Below, in pieces: positions 16,674 to 24,321 of a DNA stretch of 64,000 nt. The notes below the pieces were generated by a model that was not told the origin of the DNA, ran no database searches, and saw nothing but the letters and a program-made list of their open reading frames with translations. The translations under genes were made by a program, and so were the position numbers. The stretch's first letter is position 1. The number at the start of each line of letters is the position of its first letter. This DNA is from Clostridium sp. CMCC3677 (lineage in GTDB: Bacteria; Bacillota; Clostridia; Clostridiales; Clostridiaceae). The DNA is taken from contig NZ_JAMQHS010000001.1 of assembly GCF_023845585.1 (NCBI RefSeq), positions 248,001-312,000 of the forward strand, in the 5' to 3' direction.

Positions 16674-16772
16674 ATGATAAAATTAATAGTGTCTGATATG
16701 GATGGAACACTTTTAAATAGTGAACATAAGATATCAAAAGAAAACTTAGAAGCAATAAATGGTGATGTATAA
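16674..16772 (+). pseudogene. Remnant of a Cof-type HAD phosphatase gene
   Basis: A 32-codon frame with a perfect start signal (GGAGG before ATG) encodes MIKLIVSDMDGTLLNSEHKI and then SKENLEAINGDV before a stop. This is the first part of a Cof/HAD hydrolase, with the DMDGTLL nucleophile motif, but the remaining roughly 230 residues are missing. The sequence goes directly into a terminator and the ugpB promoter. Deletion of most of the gene is the simplest reading. It may still be translated as a short peptide. Confidence 0.75.
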
Positions 16773-16807
16773 TAAAAATCATTAATATTTAAAATAGAGA
16801 GTATATG

Positions 16808-16843
16808 AAAATGTAAACTAGAATTTTAGTTTGCATTTTTTTG
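16808..16843 (+). terminator. Terminator after the HAD remnant
   Basis: AAATGTAAACTA pairs with TAGTTTGCATTT (one mismatch), followed by TTTTT. Confidence 0.75.
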
Positions 16844-16905
16844 TTGCGTAAAATTTTTATTATAAAAAATAACAGGAAAAAATGTAAAAAATTAGAATGA
16901 ACATA

Positions 16906-16934
16906 TTGTGTTGAACATTGAACAATGGTAATAT
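16906..16934 (+). promoter_or_regulatory. Promoter of the ugpB-like gene
   Basis: TTGTGT (16906-16911), 17 bases, TAATAT (16929-16934). The spacer holds TGAACATTGAACAATG, nearly the same as in the licB promoter. Confidence 0.7.
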
Positions 16935-16940
16935 ATAGTT

Positions 16941-16955
16941 GTTCATAAAATGAAC
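16941..16955. promoter_or_regulatory. Putative choline-regulon operator (ugpB-like)
   Basis: GTTCATAAAATGAAC, six bases after the -10, identical to the licB site. Confidence 0.7.
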
Positions 16956-16988
16956 AAAGGAAATGGTATTAATAAGGGGGATAAGTAA

Positions 16989-18308
16989 ATGAAAAGTATA
17001 TTAAAGAGAGGGTTTGGAATTGGATTAGCTTTAATGATTTCTGTGGGATTAATCTCTTGTAATGAAGGGAAAAGCAAAGAAACTTTAAGCAGAAATGGAA
17101 AAATTCAAGTTGAATATTGGTATGGTCTTGGAGGAAAGCTTGGGAAAAACATGGACAATATAATAAATGATTTTAATAATTCTCAAGATAAGTATGAGGT
17201 TAAAGGAGTTTCACAGGAGGATTATGATACGACTTTTAAAAATTTACAAGCAGCTATTGCAGCTAAAAAAACGCCAGCACTTGTAATTTTAGAACCAGAT
17301 AAAGCTTCAATTTTAAATAATAAAGGTGTACTTGAAAATGTAGGTAATTATACAACAACAGATAGTGATTTTAATAGTGATAATTACATAAAATCATTTT
17401 GGGATTCATGCAAAAAGGATAATAAACTATACGCTTTTCCTATGTTTGGAACAACACAAGTTTTATATTATAACAAAAAGGCGTTTGAGGATGCAGGCAT
17501 ATCTAAAGATTCATTAAATACTTGGAGTAAAATTGCTGAAGCAAGTAAAAAAGTAATTAAAAAGGATAGTGATGAAGTTAAGTTTTATGGTTGGGAGCCT
17601 ATGTGGGGAGCTGACAATTTAATTGATGCATCATTAAGTAATGGTGGAAGTATTTTAAGTGAAGATGGAAGTAATGTATTAATAAATTCACCTGAATGGG
17701 TAGAAGTTTGGGATAATTTTAGAATGTGGATACATGATGATAAAATCATGAAAGTTAATTCAAGTGGACAAGGATGGGAATACTGGTATTCAACAATTGA
17801 TGATGTTATGCAAGATAAAGCAGGGGGATATACAGGGTCATCAGGAGATCAAGGTGATTTAGATTTTGAAAAGCTAGGTGCTATTGAACAACCTGCATTT
17901 AAAGATGGAAAAGAAGCAAAACCAATTGCAGAAGCAAGACTTTTAGTTATTCCAAGTATAGCTAATGAAGAGGCTAAAAAAGGAGCTTATGAATTTATTA
18001 AATACTTTACAAGTGCATCAGTTAATGCAAAATGGTCAATAGCTTCAGGGTATATTCCTGTTAATAAAGCGGCATGTAATACTGATACATTTAAGGAATA
18101 TGTGGAAAAAAATCCGCAAGCACTTATTCCAATAAAACAAGCGTTACATGCAAGTAAATCTTTTATTGACCCAACTAATGGAAAAATATATGATGCTTTA
18201 AAAGTTGCAGCAGATAAAGTTGAATTAGAAAATGTATCAGCACAAGAAGCTTTAGATGAAGCCCAAAAATTAGCACAATCAGAATTAGATAAAACTTTAA
18301 AAAAGTAA
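16989..18308 (+). CDS. UgpB-like substrate-binding lipoprotein of an ABC importer
   Basis: A 439-residue lipoprotein with a lipobox LISC (Cys24). It belongs to solute-binding family 1 and its opening (VEYWYGLGGKLGKNMDNIIN) and ending (ASGYIPVNKAA) resemble UgpB, which binds sn-glycerol-3-phosphate and glycerophosphocholine. The permease genes follow. The gene shares its promoter and operator layout with licB, which points to a choline-containing substrate such as glycerophosphocholine; this is inference. Another sugar or glycerol phosphate is possible. Confidence 0.83.
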   Translation: MKSILKRGFGIGLALMISVGLISCNEGKSKETLSRNGKIQVEYWYGLGGKLGKNMDNIINDFNNSQDKYEVKGVSQEDYDTTFKNLQAAIAAKKTPALVILEPDKASILNNKGVLENVGNYTTTDSDFNSDNYIKSFWDSCKKDNKLYAFPMFGTTQVLYYNKKAFEDAGISKDSLNTWSKIAEASKKVIKKDSDEVKFYGWEPMWGADNLIDASLSNGGSILSEDGSNVLINSPEWVEVWDNFRMWIHDDKIMKVNSSGQGWEYWYSTIDDVMQDKAGGYTGSSGDQGDLDFEKLGAIEQPAFKDGKEAKPIAEARLLVIPSIANEEAKKGAYEFIKYFTSASVNAKWSIASGYIPVNKAACNTDTFKEYVEKNPQALIPIKQALHASKSFIDPTNGKIYDALKVAADKVELENVSAQEALDEAQKLAQSELDKTLKK

Positions 18309-18335
18309 TAAAACTTTAACCTATGTTCTAAATAT

Positions 18336-18381
18336 GTGTTGATATATGCAATGCCACGTTGCCTATTGCATATATCAACAC
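18336..18381. mobile_element. Minimal MITE-like element, family A, 46 bp
   Basis: GTGTTGATATATGCAAT and ATTGCATATATCAACAC are perfect 17-base inverted ends with only 12 bases between. It lies between the ugpB-like gene and the first permease and could fold as a hairpin in the operon transcript. The rest of the 283-base gap holds no gene. Confidence 0.65.
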
Positions 18382-18591
18382 TTTGCCAAAACATAGCATG
18401 AAATTAAAGTCTTATAATATATCAACAGAACGTTTACAAAAATGGTGGAAAAGTATTTACTACTGTGGATAAGTTTTGGAATTTTAACAACTATTTTAAT
18501 AGAGTGTTGATATTGTAAGTTTGCTTATTAAATAGATAGAGATGTATTCAATAGAAATCCAAATTTTATTTAAGGGGTTATGGAGAGCGTT

Positions 18592-19479
18592 ATGAAGAAG
18601 TCTAATATTAAAAAGTTTGATCAAATTTTTACTATACTTATATTTGTATTGCCGGCTATTATTCCACTTATGATATTTTGGATAGTTCCAATTTTTAAAT
18701 CACTGTTTATAAGTTTTACAGATTGGGATTATATAAGTGCTGAATATAGTATTGTTGGATTGAAAAATTATAAACAGTTATTTTCTAACAAATTATTTTA
18801 TGAGGCGTTAAAAAATACAGTGATATTTACAGTGGGAACATTACTTCCAACAATAGTTGGTGGATTAAGTTTAGCATTATTGCTAAGAACAAAGTTTAAA
18901 TCTTCAGCAATATATAAGGTTATAATATTTTCTCCATGGATTACACCTACAGTTGCAATTTCTATTGTATGGAGTTGGATATTTGAACCTGACTATGGAT
19001 TTGCAAATTATATATTAACTTTGTTAAATTTACCTAAATTACAATGGTTGCAAAGTTCAAATACTGCTATGATTGGAGTAATTATCGTTACTGTTTGGAA
19101 AAGTATTGGATGGGCTATGGTTTTTTATTTAACTGCACTAGAGAAAATACCTAAAGATTTATATGAATCAGCTTCAATTGATGGGGCTGATTCATTAAAT
19201 AAATTTAAGAGTATAACATTACCTTTAATTTCACCTACTACATTTTTTCTTAGTGTAATAACAATGATAAATTCTTTGCAGGCATATGATCAAATTCAGG
19301 TTTTGACTCAGGGAGGACCATCTGGAAGTACTAGAACATTATTATACATGTATTATCAATGTGCATTTGAAAATTTCAATATGGGAGAAGCCACTGCAAT
19401 AGCAACAGTAATTTTGGCTATAACTTGCATACTTTCATTAATTCAATTTGTTGTTTCAAAAAAATGGGTACATTATTAA
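18592..19479 (+). CDS. UgpA-like ABC transporter permease
   Basis: A 295-residue inner membrane protein with six predicted helices. The EAA loop (YESASIDGADSLNKF) that contacts the ATPase is intact. ATG at 18592 has GGAG six bases upstream; an ATG at 18580 is too near AAGGGG. It follows the binding-protein gene and precedes the second permease, so it forms half of the channel for the UgpB-like protein. No ATPase gene is present in the cluster, so a shared MsmX-type ATPase elsewhere is expected. Confidence 0.85.
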   Translation: MKKSNIKKFDQIFTILIFVLPAIIPLMIFWIVPIFKSLFISFTDWDYISAEYSIVGLKNYKQLFSNKLFYEALKNTVIFTVGTLLPTIVGGLSLALLLRTKFKSSAIYKVIIFSPWITPTVAISIVWSWIFEPDYGFANYILTLLNLPKLQWLQSSNTAMIGVIIVTVWKSIGWAMVFYLTALEKIPKDLYESASIDGADSLNKFKSITLPLISPTTFFLSVITMINSLQAYDQIQVLTQGGPSGSTRTLLYMYYQCAFENFNMGEATAIATVILAITCILSLIQFVVSKKWVHY

Positions 19480-19557
19480 TTACTTTATTTTAAGATGGAA
19501 AATCATAGAGTTTTATAAGATTGAAAAACAGGTAGGACTTAGGAGTGAGTAAATATT

Positions 19558-19687
19558 AGTTGAGAAGTGAGAGTGAAGAGTGGAGAGTTAAGGAAAAAAA
19601 TTCTTGATGGAATTTTAAAATATATTATTAGAAAGTCTTTAGGACTTTCAACAAAAACTTTGAACTCTCAATTGTCCACTCTCAACT
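19558..19687. mobile_element. MITE-like element, family C, copy 1
   Basis: Inverted ends built from AGTTGAGAAGTGAGAG and CACTCTCAACT, with inner TTGATGGAATTT and GAAAGTCTTTAGGACTTTC. About 130 bases long, no coding content. A second copy is at 27715-27842. It separates the two permease genes. Confidence 0.6.
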
Positions 19688-19692
19688 AAAAA

Positions 19693-19717
19693 GCGTGGCG
19701 CAGCCACTTTTTTTATG
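19693..19717 (+). terminator. Terminator-like hairpin inside the ugp-like operon
   Basis: GCGTGGC / GCCAC with loop GCA, followed by a T run. It lies directly after the family C element and just before the ribosome site of the second permease. It could lower expression of that gene. Confidence 0.55.
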
Positions 19718-19734
19718 TAGGGGGTAAATTGTGT

Positions 19735-20646
19735 ATGGTAGAAAGAAAATTATATAGAGATAATGAGGTGTATTTAGAAAACATTAAAAGTAATATTAGT
19801 AAAAGAAAAGTAAATTATAAAAAAATAATAGCTAATGTAATAAGATATGCTTTTATTATATTAGCAAGCATAATAGCTTTCTTTCCATTTTTGTGGATGA
19901 TATCAAGTGCGTTAAAAGTAAAAGATGAAGTATTTCTTTTTCCACCTAAATTAATGCCTTCTAATCCACAATGGAACAATTTTATAGATGTATTCGAAGA
20001 AGCTCAATTTGGACAATATATGTTTAATAGTTTTTTTACTTCTTTTATTGAAGTGGTATTTCAAGTATTTACAGCAGCAATGATAGCATATGCGTTAACT
20101 TTGTTAGAGTTTAGAGGTAAAAGGTTACTATTTGGAGTGATAATGGCAATATATATGTTACCATCAGCAGTTACATATGTTCCATGTTATATTTTACTTT
20201 CTAATTTAAATTTAATAGATACACTTTCAGGATTGATAGTAAGCAATTTAGTTAGTATATTTGGAATATTTTTATTAAGACAAGCATTTTTACAGGTTAA
20301 TAAAAGTTTAATAGAGGCTGCAAGAATAGATGGAGCTTCTCATTTTAAGATATTATGGAAGATAGTATTCCCAATAACAAAGCCAACCTTTGTAACTTTG
20401 ATTTTAATAAATTTTGTTACTTATTATAATGATTATATGTATCCATCTCTAATTTTAAAGAATCCAGAAAAGTTTTTGATTTCATCAGGACTTAGACAAT
20501 TTTTTATTGAAGGCGGAGCATATGGAATAAAATGGTCACAAGTTATGGCAGCAAGTACAATAACAATACTTCCATTATTAATATTGTTTGTAATTGCTCA
20601 AAAGTGGTTTATGAAAGGCATTGGCGATACAGGGGTGAAGGGATAG
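19735..20646 (+). CDS. UgpE-like ABC transporter permease
   Basis: A 303-residue membrane protein with six predicted helices and a basic N-terminal tail of about 40 residues. The EAA loop (IEAARIDGASHFKILWKIVF) is intact. It is the partner of the permease at 18592. ATG at 19735 is taken, with AGGGGG ten bases upstream; a TTG two codons earlier is also possible. It ends the ABC cluster. Confidence 0.85.
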   Translation: MVERKLYRDNEVYLENIKSNISKRKVNYKKIIANVIRYAFIILASIIAFFPFLWMISSALKVKDEVFLFPPKLMPSNPQWNNFIDVFEEAQFGQYMFNSFFTSFIEVVFQVFTAAMIAYALTLLEFRGKRLLFGVIMAIYMLPSAVTYVPCYILLSNLNLIDTLSGLIVSNLVSIFGIFLLRQAFLQVNKSLIEAARIDGASHFKILWKIVFPITKPTFVTLILINFVTYYNDYMYPSLILKNPEKFLISSGLRQFFIEGGAYGIKWSQVMAASTITILPLLILFVIAQKWFMKGIGDTGVKG

Positions 20647-20659
20647 TTTTAGAAATTCG

Positions 20660-20896
20660 TTAATATTTTAGTATAAAGCTCACTGGACGGAGGAATTCAC
20701 TTTAAGAACTCTAAAAACAAATACTAGTCTAATTAATGCATGCTCCCAATGAAACATTGTACTGTGTGAAAGTTCATGTTACCAAATATAAAATTTGGAC
20801 ATTTACTTTTGACAAGCAATTAATTCAACAAGTTTTTGTTAAGAGATTCTAAAAAGCAAATTCCAATGCCAGTCCGCCATTATACTAAAATATTAA
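20660..20896. mobile_element. MITE-like element, family A-prime, about 237 bp
   Basis: Ends TTAATATTTTAGTATAAAG and TATACTAAAATATTAA. Interior GGACGGAGGAATTCAC and AAATTCCAATGCCAGTCCG match the core of the smaller copy at 9747-9842, with a longer middle. A solo family A end (ATGCATATATCAACAC) follows at 20921-20936. Confidence 0.6.
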
Positions 20897-20941
20897 TAAT
20901 CACCCAGTCCAACTTTAATTATGCATATATCAACACATGCT

Positions 20942-21949
20942 TTAATTTAATATATTCATTATAGTTTTATAAAGTTTTGGTGTTTTGTTGAATAGTGAGA
21001 ATAGGATAATCCACTTAAATTCGTGGCTAGGGCTATTGTAGTATTTTTTTGATATATTCATAGCTTTATTTTTGATTAAGTTTATTGTTTCATGATCATC
21101 TGAAATATTATTTATACATCCAAAGTAAAGATCGATGATTGACCACATATACCATTTTAAAGTTTTAGCATATAAGTTTTCATCATTTAATTTATTCATG
21201 AATTTTACTTTTTCATCAAAAACATCTAGCATACATAATCTTTTTTTATCAAATTTAGCGTTCATTATACTGTCAGGAGTATTTCTATAGTAGTATAATT
21301 TTTTATTTGTATATACTAATTTGTTAGATTCAAATAATAATTTATACATTATAGCCTCATCTTCAAATATTCTCATATTAGGAAATCTTATTTCATTAAA
21401 TAGTGATTTTTTATAAATTTTATTCCAAAGTACTACTGTTGAAACATACATTTCATTATATAAATTATTTAATGATTCTATATTATTGAAAGATATTATT
21501 ATTTCTTTATTATCATTTGTAATTTTTTCATCTTCATTTTCTACTTTTATATAATTGCATTGTGAAATATCTGCATTATGTTCTTTTGCTAAATTAAATA
21601 GTGTTTCAAACATATTAGGTTCAATCCAATCATCACTATCAACAAAAGCTATAAATTCACCTTGAGCTATATCTAAACCAGCGTTTCTAGCAGTACTAGC
21701 ACCACCATTTTCTTTATGAATAACTTTTATTCTATTATCATTTAGAGCTAGCTCATCACAAATTTTTCCACTGTTGTCAGGGGAACCATCATCTACTAAT
21801 ATTAATTCAAAGTTTTCTAAAGTTTGATTTAATATACTTGTGATAGAGTTATTTAAGTAATCTTCAGCTTTATATATTGGCATAATAATACTTATTAAAA
21901 CTTCAGAGTTTTTAATATTGTCATTTAAGTTTTTATAATTTTTAATCAT
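20942..21949 (-). CDS. Family 2 glycosyltransferase
   Basis: A 335-residue GT-A fold enzyme. The N-terminal half carries ISIIMPIYKAEDYL, the nucleotide-sugar motif VDDGSPDNS, ENGGASTARNAGLD and the metal motif FVDSDDW. The C-terminal half is helical and has no transmembrane segment. GGAGATAA precedes the ATG on the minus strand. It is divergent from the LicD gene and should add a sugar to a surface glycan. The sugar cannot be told from sequence. Confidence 0.88.
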   Translation of the reverse strand: MIKNYKNLNDNIKNSEVLISIIMPIYKAEDYLNNSITSILNQTLENFELILVDDGSPDNSGKICDELALNDNRIKVIHKENGGASTARNAGLDIAQGEFIAFVDSDDWIEPNMFETLFNLAKEHNADISQCNYIKVENEDEKITNDNKEIIISFNNIESLNNLYNEMYVSTVVLWNKIYKKSLFNEIRFPNMRIFEDEAIMYKLLFESNKLVYTNKKLYYYRNTPDSIMNAKFDKKRLCMLDVFDEKVKFMNKLNDENLYAKTLKWYMWSIIDLYFGCINNISDDHETINLIKNKAMNISKKYYNSPSHEFKWIILFSLFNKTPKLYKTIMNILN

Positions 21950-22062
21950 ATTTTATTATCTCCATTATTTCTTAAGTATTGATTCTTAAACTATTTTATC
22001 ATTATATACATTATTATGTTAGTACAAAATTCACTTTTTATTGTTCTTATGTTCTCATTTTG

Positions 22063-22091
22063 TTGACATAAGTCAATTTTGATAATAACAT
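22063..22091 (+). promoter_or_regulatory. Promoter of the licD-like gene
   Basis: TTGACA (22063-22068), 17 bases, TAACAT (22086-22091). This places the start of transcription before the ATG at 22174 and argues against the upstream ATG at 22096. No GTTCAT-N3-ATGAAC site is present here. Confidence 0.6.
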
Positions 22092-22173
22092 TAAAATGTA
22101 TGCTGAAATAGGCATTATATTTTATTCTTTAGGAAATTATAAAAATCTTAAGTACATCGAGAAGGTGGCAAAA

Positions 22174-23052
22174 ATGAGTAATATAGATGATACATCAAAA
22201 AAAAATTATCAAAATAAAGATACCGATGAAGAATATGAAAATTTAAGTTTAAAAGATGCTCAAATGTTGATGGTTAGTATTTTAAAGGATGTTGATAAGA
22301 TATGTGAAAAACATGGATTAAAATACTTTTTAGATGCAGGAACTTTATTAGGAGCAGTTAGACATAAGGGATTTATTCCATGGGATGATGATATGGATAT
22401 TGGAATGCTTAGAGATGACTATGAAAAGTTTCTTAAAATAGCTAAGGAAGATTTACCTAGCCATTTATTTTTACAAACTTTTGAAAGTGATAAATATTAT
22501 GATATTTACCAAGTACCTTGTAAGGTTAGATATAATGGTACTGTACTTATTGAAAAAGCAATTGGAGAAAATGAAAAAATGCATAATGGTGTATATATAG
22601 ATGTATTCCCTTATGATAGTTTACCAAAGCATAATTTTATTTATAAAATTCAAAGATCAATAAGTGGAAACATATTAAAAAGTTTCGTTAGATTGAGGGA
22701 TATCCCAGAAAAATTAACTTTCAAAAATAAAATTACATTTTCTTTTTATAAAATAATAACAAAAATATTTACAGCTAAAAGAAGAAGAAAGTTTTTTGGA
22801 GCTTTAGTCAAATGGAATGATAAAAATTCAAAGTACATGGGATATGGCGTTGATACTGCATGGAGCGAATATATCTATAAAAAAGATGATTATTTTGATT
22901 TGATTAAATTAGAATTTGAAGGTGAACATTTTTATGGACCTAAAAATGCAGATGCAATTTTGACTGGGCTTTATGGTGATTATATGACATTACCAAAAGA
23001 AGAAGAAAGAGTATGGCATGCAAAAGAAATAAAAAAGCTTAAAAGTATTTAA
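22174..23052 (+). CDS. licD: LicD-family phosphocholine transferase
   Basis: A 292-residue LicD-domain protein. The family signature is plain: YFLDAGTLLGAVRHKGFIPW followed by DDDMDIGM, the acidic cluster that binds metal and CDP-choline. LicD proteins move phosphocholine (or in some cases another phospho-group) onto cell-wall or capsule sugars. ATG at 22174 is chosen with GAGAAGGTGG upstream; an ATG 78 bases earlier has no ribosome site. It completes the lic set in this window together with LicA, LicB and LicC types. Confidence 0.87.
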   Translation: MSNIDDTSKKNYQNKDTDEEYENLSLKDAQMLMVSILKDVDKICEKHGLKYFLDAGTLLGAVRHKGFIPWDDDMDIGMLRDDYEKFLKIAKEDLPSHLFLQTFESDKYYDIYQVPCKVRYNGTVLIEKAIGENEKMHNGVYIDVFPYDSLPKHNFIYKIQRSISGNILKSFVRLRDIPEKLTFKNKITFSFYKIITKIFTAKRRRKFFGALVKWNDKNSKYMGYGVDTAWSEYIYKKDDYFDLIKLEFEGEHFYGPKNADAILTGLYGDYMTLPKEEERVWHAKEIKKLKSI

Positions 23053-23059
23053 ACTTGTA

Positions 23060-23162
23060 ATTTGAATTATACTATTATTATGAAGTACATGGGTGCATTT
23101 TAGCTAAAGGCACTAATATAGTAAACATTGCATATAATGATCAATATTAGTATAATTCAAAT
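23060..23162. repeat. 103-bp element with 15-bp perfect inverted ends
   Basis: ATTTGAATTATACTA (23060-23074) and TAGTATAATTCAAAT (23148-23162). The interior is not coding and holds TACATGGGTGCATTTT, which resembles TGTATGGGTACATTTG near 46926. It follows the licD stop; it may be a small MITE or act as a long stem terminator. Confidence 0.5.
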
Positions 23163-23273
23163 AGTAAAAAAATAATAATATTTAAAATGTAAGAAAAAAG
23201 TAAGAAATTTTAAATAAAAGATTCTAAAAAGTCATGTAGAATCTATTATAATAAATAAAGGGAGAGAATAATT

Positions 23274-24257
23274 TTGTTTAAAGTATCTATAATTACTCCT
23301 GTTTATAATGTAGAAGAGTGTATTGAAAAAAGTGTAAATTCTGTTATAAATCAAACTTGTAAAGAGTTTGAATTTTTGCTTATAGATGATGGTTCAAAAG
23401 ATAGAAGTATTGAAATAGCAAAATCATTATTAGAAGGCTCAGATATAAACTTTAAGATTATAACTCAAGAAAATGCAGGAGTCAGTTGTGCTAGAAATAG
23501 AGGAATAAACATAGCCAGTGGAGAGTATATAACATTTTTAGATAGTGATGATTATATTGATTCTAGGTTTGTTGAACTTATGTATGAAAAAGCAAAGAAA
23601 ACTGAATGCGATATTGTATTTTGTGACTATAGTGAAGTTGATAACAACGGGAATGTATTAGTTAAGAATAGAACTAATTACTTAAATGATTTCATATCAG
23701 GAAAAGAAGCAGCACTTTTACAGTTAAAGGATGAAATAACTATAGGCATGAGAAGTGCTATATATAAAAATTCTGTTATTCAAAATAATAATTTATTATT
23801 TGACACTAATAGAAAATATGGAGAAGATATGGTTTTTGTTGTAAAGGCATTACTATATTCAAATAAAGTTATAAGTGTAAATGAAATACTAGCTTTTTAT
23901 GTAATATGGGGAAATTCTGTAACTCAAAATGTATCTTTAAAGCATCTTGATTGCTATTATTCATATATAGATTTATTAAATTATGTAAAGAAAGATAGCA
24001 ATTTAAAAGAAATAGAAAATTTCTTATCAGAATTTAAAATACAATACTCGATATCACATGTTTTTTCAATTTTAGGTAAAGATCCTAATTTCCATAAGGA
24101 TTTATTTAAATTTTTAAGTCAAGAGGATGTTAAGTCATATCTAAAAAATTATAAAATTCAAAAGTTTGATAAAAATAATATAAGATACTTAATTCAATGT
24201 AGTGGCATGAGATTTTGTCCAAAGCTACTAATAAATGTTTTAAATAAAATGAGATAA
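23274..24257 (+). CDS. Family 2 glycosyltransferase
   Basis: A 327-residue GT-A enzyme with VSIITPVYNVEECI, LIDDGSKDRS, ENAGVSCARNRGIN and FLDSDDYID. TTG start with AAGGGAGAG about seven bases upstream. It is similar in plan to the protein at 20942 but differs in the C-terminal half. It lies between licD and the CapD-like gene, so it is probably part of the glycan assembly for the same polymer. Confidence 0.87.
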   Translation: MFKVSIITPVYNVEECIEKSVNSVINQTCKEFEFLLIDDGSKDRSIEIAKSLLEGSDINFKIITQENAGVSCARNRGINIASGEYITFLDSDDYIDSRFVELMYEKAKKTECDIVFCDYSEVDNNGNVLVKNRTNYLNDFISGKEAALLQLKDEITIGMRSAIYKNSVIQNNNLLFDTNRKYGEDMVFVVKALLYSNKVISVNEILAFYVIWGNSVTQNVSLKHLDCYYSYIDLLNYVKKDSNLKEIENFLSEFKIQYSISHVFSILGKDPNFHKDLFKFLSQEDVKSYLKNYKIQKFDKNNIRYLIQCSGMRFCPKLLINVLNKMR

Positions 24258-24321
24258 TTAAAATAGAGTCTTACTTGCTGTAAGTTATGGCAAGAATCTC
24301 TCCAGACGGGAGGAAACTATA

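Noticed and set aside
17987..18394. Open frame of 135 codons on the minus strand across the end of the ugpB-like gene
   Set aside because: Overlaps a well-supported gene and begins inside a repeat element.
22096..22173. N-terminal extension of the LicD protein from an upstream ATG
   Set aside because: No ribosome site before it, and it lies only a few bases after the -10; the ATG at 22174 has a good site.
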